From positions 193,944,369 through 194,008,368 of the forward strand of contig CP136061.1 in the NCBI GenBank assembly GCA_032622095.1: DNA of 64,000 nt, read 5' to 3'. The notes beneath the pieces are model-generated. The model did no database searches. It was not told the DNA's origin and worked only from the letters and a program-made list of their open reading frames with translations. Within the stretch, counting starts at the first letter, position 1. Each line of letters opens with the position of its first letter. The stretch is from Siphonodentalium dalli. Taxonomy: Eukaryota > Mollusca > Scaphopoda > Gadilida > Siphonodentaliidae. The translations under genes and the position numbers were made by a program. Positions 45,879-58,617 of the stretch are shown here, piece after piece.

Positions 45879-47429
45879 AGCGAGTTTGCGATTTCAAACG
45901 GGTACGGGTACCGGTACGGGTACTGGTAGCTACCCGTACCGGTACACGTTTTGAAATCGCAAACTGTTTTACGGGTAGAATTAAGCATATCGACGGGTAA
46001 TGTATGGTGAGCCAATTGCAGCAAAATATATATGATAGAGAAATTGTTATCCGCATTCGACGTTATACTTGATGTTATGGTTATATGATGGACCTCTGCG
46101 AGGATGATGAATTGCATTCACCTGGGACGAGGCCAAAATGGAATGGATTGGCGTCTTTCTTGGACTCATTTTGGTAACATTTTCAATAATTGGCTTTCAT
46201 TAGTAATTTCCCAGACCGTTCTAGTTTCGTCTAGAACAGATGGAATTTTTAGGCTGAGAAAATATGTTATGATAGCACAAATATACAATTACGCTAATTT
46301 AATAATCCAACCATTATTCGGTGTAAAATATGTTGTTTTAGACACAGGGTCCAAGAATGTCCTACATGCTTGTACTTTTAGTCAGATATAAGACCGAAAT
46401 TGCCCCTTACTTATATTAGTTGGGGAATATATAGTCATATAATTGATACTTGGTTGGAATCTTTCGAAGGGTCTGGCAAGGGAATATTTATCCCAAGAAC
46501 TCGGATATTTGTCTGGGTCTAAATCCGGATGTATAGGCAGGGGGGGGGGGGGTCGGAAAAAAAATTCAGGCACGTATGGCATTTTTTCCCTTTCGATAAT
46601 TTTGTGTACCCACCCACCCCCACCGCCAAATTTTTTTCCGTTTACGGCAGTTTTTTCCGACCATTTTTTGACACCCACCCCCCCCCTTTTAACACTAAAA
46701 CAGAGATTTGCGGGGGGAAATTCACTGTAAACAGCTGTATATGAATTTCTGTGCATACTATTTATCATGGATGTTAACATGGACATGTAAATAGGAATGA
46801 GTCATTTTGAGGTCATTCGGCCAAAAAAAACATGGCTGCCAGCGGCCATCTTGGATTTCAAAATTTGCAACAAAATACAACACGATAACTGCCTGCAGTC
46901 AGTTTACCAGTTAGAATTACATTATTTCTCTCATTCAAAGCGGTTTTGAAGCCCAACTCATTGCCAAAACACTAAAAAAACAAGCAGAATTTTTTTTTTT
47001 AGTTGCGGAAAAAATTGCTTGTTGGTGGCTTTGACCACCCACCCACTGAAAAAAAAATTCACCCCCCCCCCCCCTGGTATAGGTAGAAAAATTAAACTTT
47101 GTTAAATATAAAGGGTGTTTAATGGTACAATATTCATTATATGGTTTGAATAAAGAGCGTTCAAGTTTGCTTCACTTGTATGCCAAACAAAGAAAACAGA
47201 TAAAAGTCGCGCTGACGACGGTAAGATTGTGCCGAGTATGAGGTGTGTATATCAGTATTTTGTGTCACTATCGGCCACTACAAATATACAACAGTCTTGA
47301 GGTTCAAATGCGCCATGTCCGTTCAAATGTCAAATATCTATATTAAAATGAGAAATCAGTCACCACATAAGATATAATAACTGAACGGTTGTATTCAATC
47401 GTGTAACACGTTCACGGTGTATTTATGCC

Positions 47430-48190
47430 CACGCACAAAGGGTCGATAGGGGACGTGGCGAGAGGGTTGGGGTGTTTCACACCAACTTCTGTCAAATTGT
47501 TTAACAGTTGGAAATTATATATACCTAACACACCAAACATACGTTGACATTATTCTGTCGTTCCGTATGATTTTCCAAAAAAGTATTAGTGGGGATTTTT
47601 TGTATAGTTTTTGACCAACATTTGCAAATATACCTACTTTTGGTAGAAAGAATTCGGGCTATATGGCCAACAGTTATGTTGGAAATATCCAACAAATGTA
47701 AAGCTTGAGGAAAGTCTATAATTGAAAAATTTTCATGTTCAGATTTCAAAACGTTCTCCCACCAGACCGAACCATGGTCGACCCGGTATGTCCTGGTCTA
47801 TCCATATTCAGTGGCTCGTCAAAACTGATAATGAATTTGTGAAAAACAATATAGGGCGTGAATTTGCCTGGTGTTAGACCACTAGATGTTATGATTTTGC
47901 AATTTCCAGGTTCATATCTACAAAATTGTTCTCGTTCTGGTCGGCGAGGTGGACCCTTCATTACATGACTTCTTTAACAAGACTACTAATCCATTTAGAA
48001 CAGACTAGAATAATATTCAGGACAGTGAAGGATCAGTTGGGGGGAAATCAGAGCCCAACGGGGTGCATAATTGGAATTCCGCACAAACCTCTGTTTGGTG
48101 TGGTTCAATTGGTAGGGAATGTGCATGAAGGTGGACACCCCTTCTCAACGCGGAGATCCTCTATAATAACGTCCCTGTGCCGAGACTGCG
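47430..48190 (+). repeat. Relative of the 9860-10980 repeat block
   Basis: Shares AACAGTTGGAAATT, GACCGAACCATGGTCGACCC followed by GGTATGTCCTGGTC, and a GTGGACACCCC end. Noncoding. Confidence 0.6.
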
Positions 48191-48414
48191 TATAGCACCA
48201 TCAAATAACTCTCTTAATCATAGCATGTCATTACTTGAGTGAAGACCGTTGTCAGTAAACAAATCGGCGTTCCATAGTTATCTTAGTGATAGAAGCCGCC
48301 TCGACACTTTGAACATAAAACATGGCTTAAATGACAAATGTATCAATGAGATTTGGCCACGTAATCGTGCAATAAATATATTAATACATAGCTGACTGTT
48401 ATTTCATAGAACTA

Positions 48415-51400
48415 ATAGTAGAGGCTCTTATGTACTCCCGTGTGCACTTTGTGAAGAAATATAGCGACTATGCCAATGACGTTGCTTGATATCTCAGGCA
48501 CCAGAAAACAAATGTTAGACACCTTGGGGTCGCGACTGGGTGGATTTATGACGTCATCAAGATGGCCGCCATACACAATTTCACAGTATGCACTGAGTCA
48601 GTTTGATTAATATCTACTTGTAAATTTATTATAGAAATTTGATTATCTCACCACTGACGTGAAACTAATACCCCATACTTCCATTTGACAGAAAAAGTGG
48701 CCACCATAAACCAAGATGGCCGCCAAAATGGCGACCGAAATTCAGAAAATTTATGATTTTTCACACTTTCCTCTTGAATCATTAACCGATGTTTGAAATT
48801 TGTAACGAATAAAGACCTAAATTTGAATAAATTCTAGTATCCAACCATTTCTACAACATAATATGTCATATTTCGGATCTCATTCCTGCCATCTATCTTT
48901 AAAATGTGAATTCAAAAATGTGCTATGAAAGTTAACCAAAATTCAATTATGTGATTCTAGCCAATAGTTGAACAGAAAATAACTGAATTTGATGAAGATA
49001 ATGTAAAAATGTTTTAAATATGTGAATTGCCATATAGTTACACTGAAAATATTGCATTTTCTTTTAAGATGGCGGCCAAGATGGCTGCCAAAATGGAGAA
49101 ATCACAAAAATCTGTCCAATTTTTATTGATATCACTCGTGTGTTGGGGAAAAGTAAATATATGTGAATATGTGCTACTTTTTCGCGGACATCCATCGACT
49201 TATGGAATGATTTGTAAATTTGGTGAACCATATATCTGCTTATACCCGAGAATTCAACAGAATTATACACGAAAATTAAGTCAAATCATCTTCATGGCAG
49301 CCACACAAAATTGCAGAATGGGCACTGAGTGAGGAAGAAAATTTAACACAGAAAATGAAAAATATTTCTACGGCAATGATAAAATTGCACCAAGCTTCCG
49401 TTTGAAAGAACAAGATTGATAGAAAAAAACAAGATGGCTGTCAAAATGGCGACCGAAATATAGAAATGTGTTGAATTGTTACACATGCCCCTTACATCAT
49501 TTTCGATTATTTGTAAACTGTGGCGAGTAGGACTTGTCTTTGTTTTTATCAGTCATGACACCAAGTACTTTGGAAAACATAGTATGCTGTAATTTGTGTC
49601 TAATTGTTGTCCATACTCCGAAAAATGGTAATTAAATAATGCGCTATGTAATTTCACAAATAAACTTGCTTCTCGAAGTTCTAGATTAACATTGGACAGA
49701 AATAGGCATAATAAAATAAACAAAAGTGTACACAGTTTTAAATATCGTTAGTGTCATTCAATTACACTCGACATTGATCTATTTGACCCAAGATGGTCGC
49801 CAGAATGGCCGCGAAAACTCAGTTATAAAATGTGACAAATGTGTATATTCTCAAACGGCATTTAGCAAAGGAGTTGGATATATTCGCCCAATCTAAATTA
49901 TATACTATCATGTTAAGGTATATTGTGACTATGTTTGACATAGTTTGTTTATAATCGAGAATATATCAGAATGGACTCTTAGAAACCTAACATGAAATTG
50001 CCCAATATAATTTGAACGATCCTGCCCTTTTCCTGGGTAGGAAGTCAAACCGGATATGTGCTGACTGTATCATTATAAGAGCATAACGAGTACTCGAACG
50101 CAAAAGAATCCCTGCAGTCATAATACAGGCAGAAATCCAACTTTATGGCTATATTATTTCGTTTGGGGCAGATCTGCTTTATTCGTTGCCTATTCTTGAT
50201 GAATTGTAGACCACGTTGATTTCGCCCGGCCACAAAAATTTAGAAGATTCAGGAAAAATATAACACCTTGACTTCATCGAAGTCGAAGTTGCATTGCTAT
50301 CATACTGCCACCGGGAAATATAATTGATCAACTTAGAAATACACAGGCATTACATGTTAGTGCAAACATTATTTCGTATATAATTATGAAACAGTTGTGT
50401 CTAATAAGATACAGTAAGGGGAGATTGCATTGTTCAGTTTCTTGTTTTTGGCATATATGTGTTTCATTACCCGAAATTCGTTTGAATAGTTGAGACATTG
50501 TCACACTTCTCAAGACGTGTGTCAGCACATGTACCACTCTTGTTACATCGTCCAATAGATGGTCACTTTGATGGTAGTCTATCTACAACCAACTCACCCC
50601 AGCAACTACAGTTGAATTACAAACTCATCTCGCAAGCTAACAGAGCTCACCACAAAACTCTCCGACTGCATATCAGAGACTCCATATAGAATGTTTGCTT
50701 CGGTTGTGGAATGGAGAGTCCATAATACAGATTTAATAAATAAATGTCAATACTGCCGCTGACCTCATAGCAGATACATTGCATGTTCACTTCGATGTAG
50801 TCTAACATATGTCAAAACATCAGTATCGGGCAAAAATAGCCTAAGGTTTGGCATTCTCCATGTCGAGTCCAGCAAGTGACAATAACGGCTCCTCAACTTC
50901 TTCCTGATTGTCAACGAAAAAATATCGTGAAATCAAAATGCCTATGCCTAGTGCCTGGATATTTAGTGATGAAATACCTCATCGAAACACCAGAAGCTCA
51001 TATTTGGCCCATGCCATATGATGGTGCGTCGAAGTAATGAATACAGTGACGGGTCATCAAGGTCATTTAATGGAACGTTTATTAAGATTTCTTGCAAAAC
51101 GTCCACATGGGGACATTCATTAGCATTATACATCAACTGTTAGTTCACAGAAAGTAAAGATCTTCGAATCACAGAAACCCCGCAATCTCGAACGAAATCC
51201 TTTAATTGTCCATCGAACAAATGTAGTTTATAGAATTTGCTGGCAAACCGTACAACCATAATAGTCGGATCCACAAGTAGGCCAATAACAAGCTTGGAAT
51301 ATAGATACTGCGCAAAATTTGGAAGTAATAGATAACAATGTTATGCTTGAATTGAGAGAATATTGTGAATTGTTAGCTATTTGAAGAGTCCATAACTGAA

Positions 51401-54171
51401 ATTTACTTCAACTATTGCTCAGGAAGGTATAAGATTACAACGTTTAACGACCTGAGTTTTCTGCAGACCTGATTTCACTGTAGTGGGATATCAAATGTTC
51501 CTGTATAAAACATCCGGAAGAATTCTACAAACTTTCCACCCAATAATAATACATGTACCTCAACATGTCGGTGAGTTGAATTGCCTCTACAGCCAAGCCG
51601 AACTGTGCATTTGTACGAGAAATTATTATCAATTTTATCTGGAACATTGCCGATAGCCGATACTATTACAGAAATGCAGGCATTTAAAGAAAATTTGGTG
51701 TGAATATGTTTCTTGTATGACATTTTGATGAGACCGCATAACGCAGGCATGAAATAACTTCGATAACACATGTGACAAATATGACATAAGTGCATAAGTT
51801 CTGCACCGGAAGATGGGGATCAAACACGGAACGAACTTGCAGTATTTGCGATGTCCAGAAAACTATATATGTGGAACTCAAATACACATGTATACCAATT
51901 GAACTCATTATATGAGGCTATCTTCCTATCCTAGCTTGATCAAAATCAGCCACGCTTCGCAAATCGTGGGTGTGGAGTCAGTGAGTTGAACTATGAGCTG
52001 TCCAGAGCTCCACAGCATTTTCTGTTTTGGTACGAACCTGAACATAATTTATCTCTAGTCGCTCTATATCGCATGTAATAAGCTGAGGTCTGGTAGAAAT
52101 CCGCCAATGCGATTCTTCTTCGCAGACACATAGAGCTCACATCTGAACGCGTTCGTTTGGTAGTCTGCGACAAAGCAATTAATGTAATATAATCCCCTGA
52201 TGCACACACAATATGAACTAGATGTTATTCAAGGACGAGCAATTGTAAATTTTCTCAGTTTCACAAAAGTATACCCTGTGTTTTCGTACATGTATATTAA
52301 TAAGAACGAATCACACAAATATTAGCTCTTATTCTTATATTTGGACTTAGTGTACACTAATTATTAAGCTTGTTAACATGGAAGATGTCTGTAATGTCAA
52401 CGCATTATATGCCGCTACTGTTTTTGGGTACTGCATTGTGTGATGTCCATTCAATTAATGTCCGTGAGCAGCTGAATTTCGGTAGAATTGACTTAGTATG
52501 ATGGCATTACATGAGCAATACAGGAGTCAAGTGAAACATTCTTAGCCAAACCCCATAAGGGGGGCGATATCAATGGGAAGTAATTAAAGTATTGCTCAAT
52601 ACCGACATCCTTATTGTTGAGGTAGGGATTTTTCTCCAGTCGAGTCACCCAATCAGGACATTTCCGATGTACATGTAATGATGGATGTAATCAGCATATA
52701 TTCAGATTTGGATATTTTCAAATAGGTCAACATCAGATGAATTTATCTACTGTTCATGGTTTCTGTTTCCATTCTCATGAAATCTCGGATATAAGCAGCT
52801 ACTGTTCGCAAAATATTCATATTGTATCAGCATGCCTGGCACTTTTGTCAAGAGGGGAACAAATGTGTTTACCAGTAGTCACTGAAACCGACATTAGGAG
52901 CGTTATCAATGAAAACTAGCAAATTTGGATGATTTCTCCATTTTGGTAACCATCTGAGTCACCATCCTGAATTTAGATTAATATGGATAATAATATATTA
53001 ATCTAACATATCATGGTTGTCGAATGATTAGATAGTATAATTCATTCAAAATAAGGTTGCTAGTAGCCACCGATTTCAAACCGCTGTGAATAATTTAAGA
53101 GGCGAGTGTGAAAAATCATCAATTATTAGAATTTCGGTCGCCGTTTTGGGAGCCATCTTGGATTTTGAGGTCCAAATTGCACCGTCAAGAGGAAGTGTGA
53201 TCCAATGGTATTATTGGTCGCGAAACATAATCATTTCACTATCTAAATTTTCCTCCCAGACTAAATGCCAACTCTGAAATTGTTCATGGTTGCCATTTTG
53301 ATGATTTCATCTAATTTTCGTCGTTTCATTCTCTCGAATTCTTGAGTATAAACAGCCATTGTTCACAAACTATTCATATTGTTTCATATTTCCATGTTAT
53401 TACACCAACACGGAGCAAATATATTCACCTATATTCACTAAATCGCACATTAGGGGTGATATCAAAGAAAATTTGACAAATTTTAGTGATTTATCAATTT
53501 TGGCAACCATTTTGGTCGCCATCTTGAATACAGATGTAATTATATGGCAATCTATATGTTTAAACCTGTTGCAAATGTTTGTCATCAAATTCAACTATTT
53601 TCTGGCTAACACTTGGCTTGAATTACAAAATCGATATTTGGTAAAATTTCATAGCATATTTATGAATTCACATTTTGACGACATTTTGTAGGAATAAGAC
53701 CCAAGGTATGACATATTATCATGTTCAAATGTTAGGTATTCAAATTTATTTAAAATTAAGTTGCTATTAGCCACCGATTTCAAACAACCGTGAATGTTTT
53801 AAGAGACATGTGTGAAAATTCATCATTTCCCCGAACTTCGGTCGCCATTTTGGCGGCCATCTTGGTTAAATGTGGTCAATTTTTCTGCCAAAGTGAAGCC
53901 TGTTATCATAGTATCACAACAGTAGAGAAATATTATACTTCCTACCATAAATTCACTACTAGCTATTAATCAAACTGATTCAGTGCCTACTCTGAAATGT
54001 TGGATGGCGGCCATTTTGATGACGTCATAAATCCACCCAGTCGCGACCCCCAGGTGTCTAACATTTGTTTTCTGGTGCCCCAGATATCAAGCAACATAAT
54101 GAGCATAGTGGCTATATTTCTTCACAAAATGCACACGGGTGCCAAAAAATGGACATAAGAGCCTCTACTAT
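48415..54171. mobile_element. 5.76-kb element with long inverted repeats built of ~360-bp monomers
   Basis: Termini ATAGTAGAGGCTCTTATGT pair, and the match runs inward through GTCGCGACTGGGTGGATTTA and repeated AAGATGGC(G/C)GCC blocks. Left blocks are near 48562, 48712, 49070, 49431 and 49791; right ones near 52940, 53140, 53500 and 53840. The arms reach roughly 1.5 kb and are well diverged. The centre (about 50060-52550) may hold a decayed gene but I recognise none. Foldback or MULE-like long-TIR element. Confidence 0.7.
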
Positions 54172-54355
54172 AATGTACTTTTGAGTGAAAAAACTTTAGT
54201 GAAAGACTACCAGTCAACGGGATACATCTACCCGTTCCAAATCCCTATCGCTTTATGTGCTGCATTCAAAGTACGCAAATGACCGTGACGAATTTCACCA
54301 ATCTACCAGAATCTACCGGTACCCGTACCCGTCGAACGGGTATCGCAAACTCGCT

Positions 54356-54500
54356 ATTATCGCTCTATAAATTGATATCGGTTCAACCCTTAGTTCCCTG
54401 TATCGCCCACCCCTCCCTGAATTTATTTTTTCATTTGTATTATAGTCTCGTTACGTACATATTTTATCTCTTGTAACTTTTGCTTCAATGCGTCGAGTTC
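54356..54500 (+). repeat. Right part of the split tandem array
   Basis: TATTATCGCTCTATAAATTG and ATCGGTTCAACCC continue the array interrupted at 45878. Confidence 0.65.
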
Positions 54501-54696
54501 CGCTGCAGAGAATACAAAACTGACAACATTTTGAAATGTAAGCCGGCTTCAAACTCATCTTATCCAAGAAAAACTCTGGTTACATAAGAAATTTGTGTAT
54601 AAGGTGTACGCGCATTTGTTGCGTTAAAAACCAAAGGTCCCAAGTCAAGATCCAAATCCCCAACACACTGTTGTGAGGTTTAACTCCATCTACATA

Positions 54697-54826
54697 CAGT
54701 AATGTCCAAAGTAATTGATCACTTAACCACAGCAAAATTATGGGGTTTTTTTTCATGATTTTAAATCCTGAAAAATTACCCATAATTATGCTGTGGTTAA
54801 GTGGTCAATTACTTTGGGCATTACTG
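54697..54826. mobile_element. CAGTAATGCCC-family MITE, copy 4
   Basis: 130-bp TA-flanked hairpin variant starting CAGTAATGTCCAAAGTAATT. Part of a 176-bp tandem pair with the next copy, sharing flanking sequence too. Confidence 0.85.
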
Positions 54827-54872
54827 TAACCAATATAAGGATTTGAGGTGTAATGATAACTCAATCCTCATA

Positions 54873-55001
54873 CAGTAATGTTCAAAGTAATTGACCACTT
54901 AAGCACAGCAGAATAATGGGTAATTTATCAGGATTTTAAATGCTGAAAAAATACCCATAATTCTGCTGTGGTTAAGTGGTCAATTACTTTGGGCATTACT
55001 G
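54873..55001. mobile_element. CAGTAATGCCC-family MITE, copy 5
   Basis: 129-bp TA-flanked hairpin. Shared flanks with copy 4 show local duplication of MITE plus flank, not a second insertion. Confidence 0.85.
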
Positions 55002-56727
55002 TAACCAATTTAAGGGTGGGAGGTGTACTGAGAACTCCATCCACATAACTAATAAATATGTGTGAAAATTAAAACAAAATAAATTCCATGATGGCGTCCA
55101 ATATGGACTGCCTAATTCAGCTCCAAAACATGTATATTGAATATATGGATGTTTATTGGGGGAAACCGATTATTTCAATGATATTTTCATTAACTGGGAT
55201 CCAAAACCCGACTTACGGGAGCGTGCTTCGCGCGCGACTGTATCTTAAGCATATGTGCATATTTAATAAGCCAACAATTGGAATCCCAACAGAGAAGATT
55301 GGCGTGGGTCCCTTGTGCGATCTGTCCATCGAAAACTATTTAGACATCTCAAGACACGTAAGACCCAATAACTTAATATACAGAATAGATACATCTATTG
55401 CCTGAGTGACTAATATTTATATTTGTTACAATGAGGTCAAATAGTTCTTTCCCTCCATAGTAAATTTTAAAACAACTTCTAAAGAATTATTAATTTACCT
55501 TATATTTGGTATGGAGCGTCCTTGGTTTACTGGAGTTCAGATTTGTTAACATCACGTCACCAAGTTAATTACTTGCGAAGCCACAGCCATAACAATTTCC
55601 CTCCATAGTAATTCTCAAAACAACTTCTTAAGAACAATTGACCAGGTCAGTCGCGCAATTATTGGAAGAGCCACGGTCAATCATTTAAAAAAAAACAAAT
55701 GTTACATTTAAATTATTGCTTTATTTAACCAAAAAAAAAAACATTAAATGAGAAAATTAACTTTTACTACTTGCTACATTTTATCTTTTAATTATTTCAT
55801 TTAAATTTAGTATTTACAGTATACTAAGTCCAAGTCTTTATAATCTGTTGAGTTACCCCACAGTCGTTTACTTGCTTTGTTAGTAATCATTTGAAGGATT
55901 ACTTGTTTAAAGCAATTGTTATCAAAATATTTTATGTATTTTTTATAATTTCTATTTATATGTAATACTATAATCTTGGTGGCGTTACCATTTCTGACTA
56001 TGGTTTTCTTGTCTTTGATGCCTATGGGAAATAATTACTTCACTGTACATAACCCATAGCCTCTAAATAACCACGTGAGGATATCGACGCAACACTTGGG
56101 AGCTATTATACAAATAAAGGTAACCACTAATATTATTACGGGAGACAATTTTTGGTTAACCGATGAAAACATTCCAAAACCTCAGAAACATGACATTGAA
56201 GCAAATTCTAATTTCCTTTTCTCTTTTATTACTGGAAGTGGCAAATTAAGTTATACTGATTTTTTTCTGGTGTTTGTTTGATTGTTTTTGTTTTGTTTTT
56301 AATTAAAAAGTAATTTTATTACTGGATAAATAAAAATTATAACTGTTACAGCTAGGTATTTCATTTTTTAAAACTAGGATTACTTATTTTAACTTGTAAA
56401 AAATTCATATGATAATGTGTGGGCTACGTGTTTAATTTATATATGTATTTCAAGTTGTTTTGTCAAAAGCTCTTCAAAGCTTGTGTTCACATGCCCTTGG
56501 GGAAAATTACTATAATATCAATATAGACTATACCAGTCTGTCACCAGGGGCCTGTGCTCTTGTCGTGTCCGTGGAGCTATGGGGCAAAATTAATCTGATT
56601 AAAAATGTACTAGCTATATAGCGTACACGTTAGACGTTTAATTTGCAGGATGTGCATGTATGTCGCGGATGTCTCATTGCTGCAGTATGTATATTTTATG
56701 ACCGCGTTAATTGCTTTCGATATTTAG
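55002..56727. other. AT-rich stretch, nothing firm
   Basis: A 105-codon ORF at 55088-55405 is unrecognised. 56015-56048 resembles the end of the GGTTACAGTGAAGTAATT element. No other feature. Confidence 0.3.
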
Positions 56728-56736
56728 GTGTGAACA

Positions 56737-56802
56737 ATGGCTGGGCCACTCTTGAAGATGATATTGCGGGAACAAGATATAACAGATAACATTGCTGATG
56801 AA
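56737..56802 (+). CDS. Possible short coding exon (22 codons)
   Basis: ATTTAG acceptor-like site, ATG ten bases later, 22 codons beginning MAGPLLKMILREQ, then GAA|GTATGT donor. Its 3' end and intron side lie in the dispersed repeat shared with 18757-19018, where the ATG is lost. It could be an exon fragment carried by that repeat or chance. Confidence 0.22.
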
Positions 56803-57044
56803 GTATGTCTTAGTTGGAATGTATAATAAAGGTCGTATTTCGAATTATCGGGGGTGTATTTAATCCGATTAGTAAATTTTTGGTCCGCATTTAGAGGCTT
56901 TCTGGTGTGGTGATTCACCACTGGTGAATGAGAAACCTTCAGTGATAAACCGTAGTAGTTGTACTAATTTGAAGGATTTGTTGTTTTAACGGAATTTTAA
57001 TGTGGTGCATTCATGAAACCAATATATTTTATATTATATATATC
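56760..57044 (+). repeat. Dispersed ~250-bp repeat, copy 2
   Basis: Same family and orientation as 18757-19018, with an extra GATTCACCACTGGTGAATG hairpin-like insertion. Confidence 0.8.
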
Positions 57045-57310
57045 TATATAAAAAAGATATTTTTCTCCCAGACTGCTGGTCCGATTTCAACATAATTTGG
57101 TGTGGTGACTCGGGGCACACTTGTGGAGGTTATAACGGTGTTAGTTTTTCCAAATTATGATTTAAAACAATTTAATTTAATAAATTATAAATTATAAATT
57201 CCAATAAGCTCACTATGGGCCTATTTCAGAATCAAATAAGTCCGACAAGATAAGATTTAATGCAAAATACACCCAAATGTACGGTGGCTGATTTGCGACA
57301 AACTCAATAC

Positions 57311-57497
57311 ATATTATCTCGAGATCTCGACATATTATCTCGAGATCTTGACATAATTATCTGGAGATAATATCTGGAGATCTCGACATAATTATCTGGA
57401 GATCTCGAGATATTATCTGGATATCTCGACATATTATCTGGAGATCTCGACATATTATCTGGAGATCTCGACATATTATCTGGAGATCTCGGCATAT
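57311..57497. repeat. ~21-bp minisatellite
   Basis: About eight copies of a CGACATATTATCTGGAGATC unit; each contains GAGATCTC-type palindromes. Confidence 0.9.
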
Positions 57498-57529
57498 TTA
57501 AAAATCTGATGTAGTGGCAATGTGACAAC

Positions 57530-57790
57530 AACCAAGATGGAACGCGAGCAAGTCTCTCTCTGTCTCTCTCTGTCTCTCACTCAAACTGTCTGTCTCCCCT
57601 CTCCCTCCCCCCTCTCTCTCTCGTTCGCGCGCTCTCTCTATCTCTCTCTCTCTCGTTCTTTCATGAGTCCCGGTACATACAAATCGACTTGGTTCAAATC
57701 CGGGAATCTCGATTGATAATCTCGGACTCGGGTCTCTGCCCCTCCCTCCCTCTCTCCCACTCCCTCTCTCTCTCTCTCTGGGGATGACAG
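57530..57790 (+). repeat. CT-rich relative of the foldback loop at 25.9-26.8 kb
   Basis: Long CT runs plus ACAAATCGACTTGGTTCAAA and CTCGGACTCGGGTCTCTG, both with counterparts near 26040-26080 and 26590. Confidence 0.6.
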
Positions 57791-57959
57791 GAAGACAGTC
57801 TTGCCAGATTATGCCATCCCCCACAATATACGACATAATTATCCATAATTGTCATCATTATTATGTAATATGTATGTGTATTGAAATAAAATATCCTATC
57901 CTATCCTCTCTCTCTATCTGTCTGTCTCCCTCGCTCCAATCGTCTTTTGCTCTCCAAGA

Positions 57960-58290
57960 AATCGTTACCAGGGAATAAGTTCTGCATATTTGTGCCCTTG
58001 TGGAGAATCGGTAATAGGCTACGTGCGGTTCCAACTTGATTATAGGGTGATGAGGATTGTGAGTTGTGACGAATGGAATTTTGTCACCCTCACATGCTGT
58101 CTGTTTTTCCTGACGTAATATTTCAACTGGTATCTGTTTGCCTTTATTTATGCCACCCAAAATGAGATTTACTGGGTAATGCTGCTTTCGGAGAAAATAT
58201 TCTAATTCGCATAATCTTATGTCTCGAGTTTCTTGGTTGTCCACTATTGCGCACTCTCCTATAGCTAAACAAAACGTGATGTTCCGTTTT
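57960..58290 (-). pseudogene. Reverse-transcriptase remnant, probably Penelope-like
   Basis: Minus-strand open frame of about 110 codons. It includes the pattern RDIRLCELEYFLRKQHYP, then an LI..GINKG segment and IPFVTTHNPHHP. I recall this order from the C-terminal half of Penelope-like reverse transcriptases and related RT proteins, just before a GIY-YIG region. Catalytic RT motifs are absent. The reading frame begins without a proper start, directly against the TIR at 58305, and degenerates into simple repeat at its other end, so it is a fragment. Family recognition is from memory, not from a search. Confidence 0.5.
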
Positions 58291-58617
58291 GTGTGTGCTG
58301 GATTATAATACCTGAACTTTTCAGTTATTCAGTTATTATACATAATAACTGAAATTAGGAGTGTTTTATTAGACATATTAACTGATTTTGATAATTCGCT
58401 GGTATAATTGTATAATTCATTGTAGACTAAGAAATCGTAGATGCTCGGGCTACGCTATTGCTTAATTGGCTGTGGCATGGCCATCACTTTGTTTTCACAA
58501 TTGGAAATGGTTTCCCTCCACCGCAATGGGTTTGTGTTGACAAGGAATAGTGGCTTCTTGACAATTGCGCAAAATCCTACATGTGTAATTAGTATAGTGG
58601 CTAAAATCGGGAACATG

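Larger units (their letters stand above)
45879..54355. mobile_element. 8.48-kb insertion with matching termini and 3-bp target duplication
   Basis: Both ends read AGCGAGTTTGCGAT inward, followed after a short gap by ACGGGTACGGGTACCGGTA. The flanks ATT (45876-45878 and 54356-54358) rejoin to CATTATCGCTC, which matches other units of the surrounding array. The left end itself folds (45881-45964). Contains other repeats but no recognisable transposase. A 3-bp duplication occurs in PIF/Harbinger and Academ groups; assignment open. Confidence 0.72.

Noticed and set aside
46104-46391. 95-codon ORF near the left end of the 8.48-kb insertion
   Set aside because: No transposase or other domain recognisable; kept out despite its position.
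55088-55405. 105-codon ORF
   Set aside because: No recognised domain, splice signal or conserved copy; AT-rich region where such ORFs occur by chance.
57304-57531. 75-codon ORF with MSRSPDN repeats
   Set aside because: Translation of the 21-bp minisatellite; no independent coding evidence.
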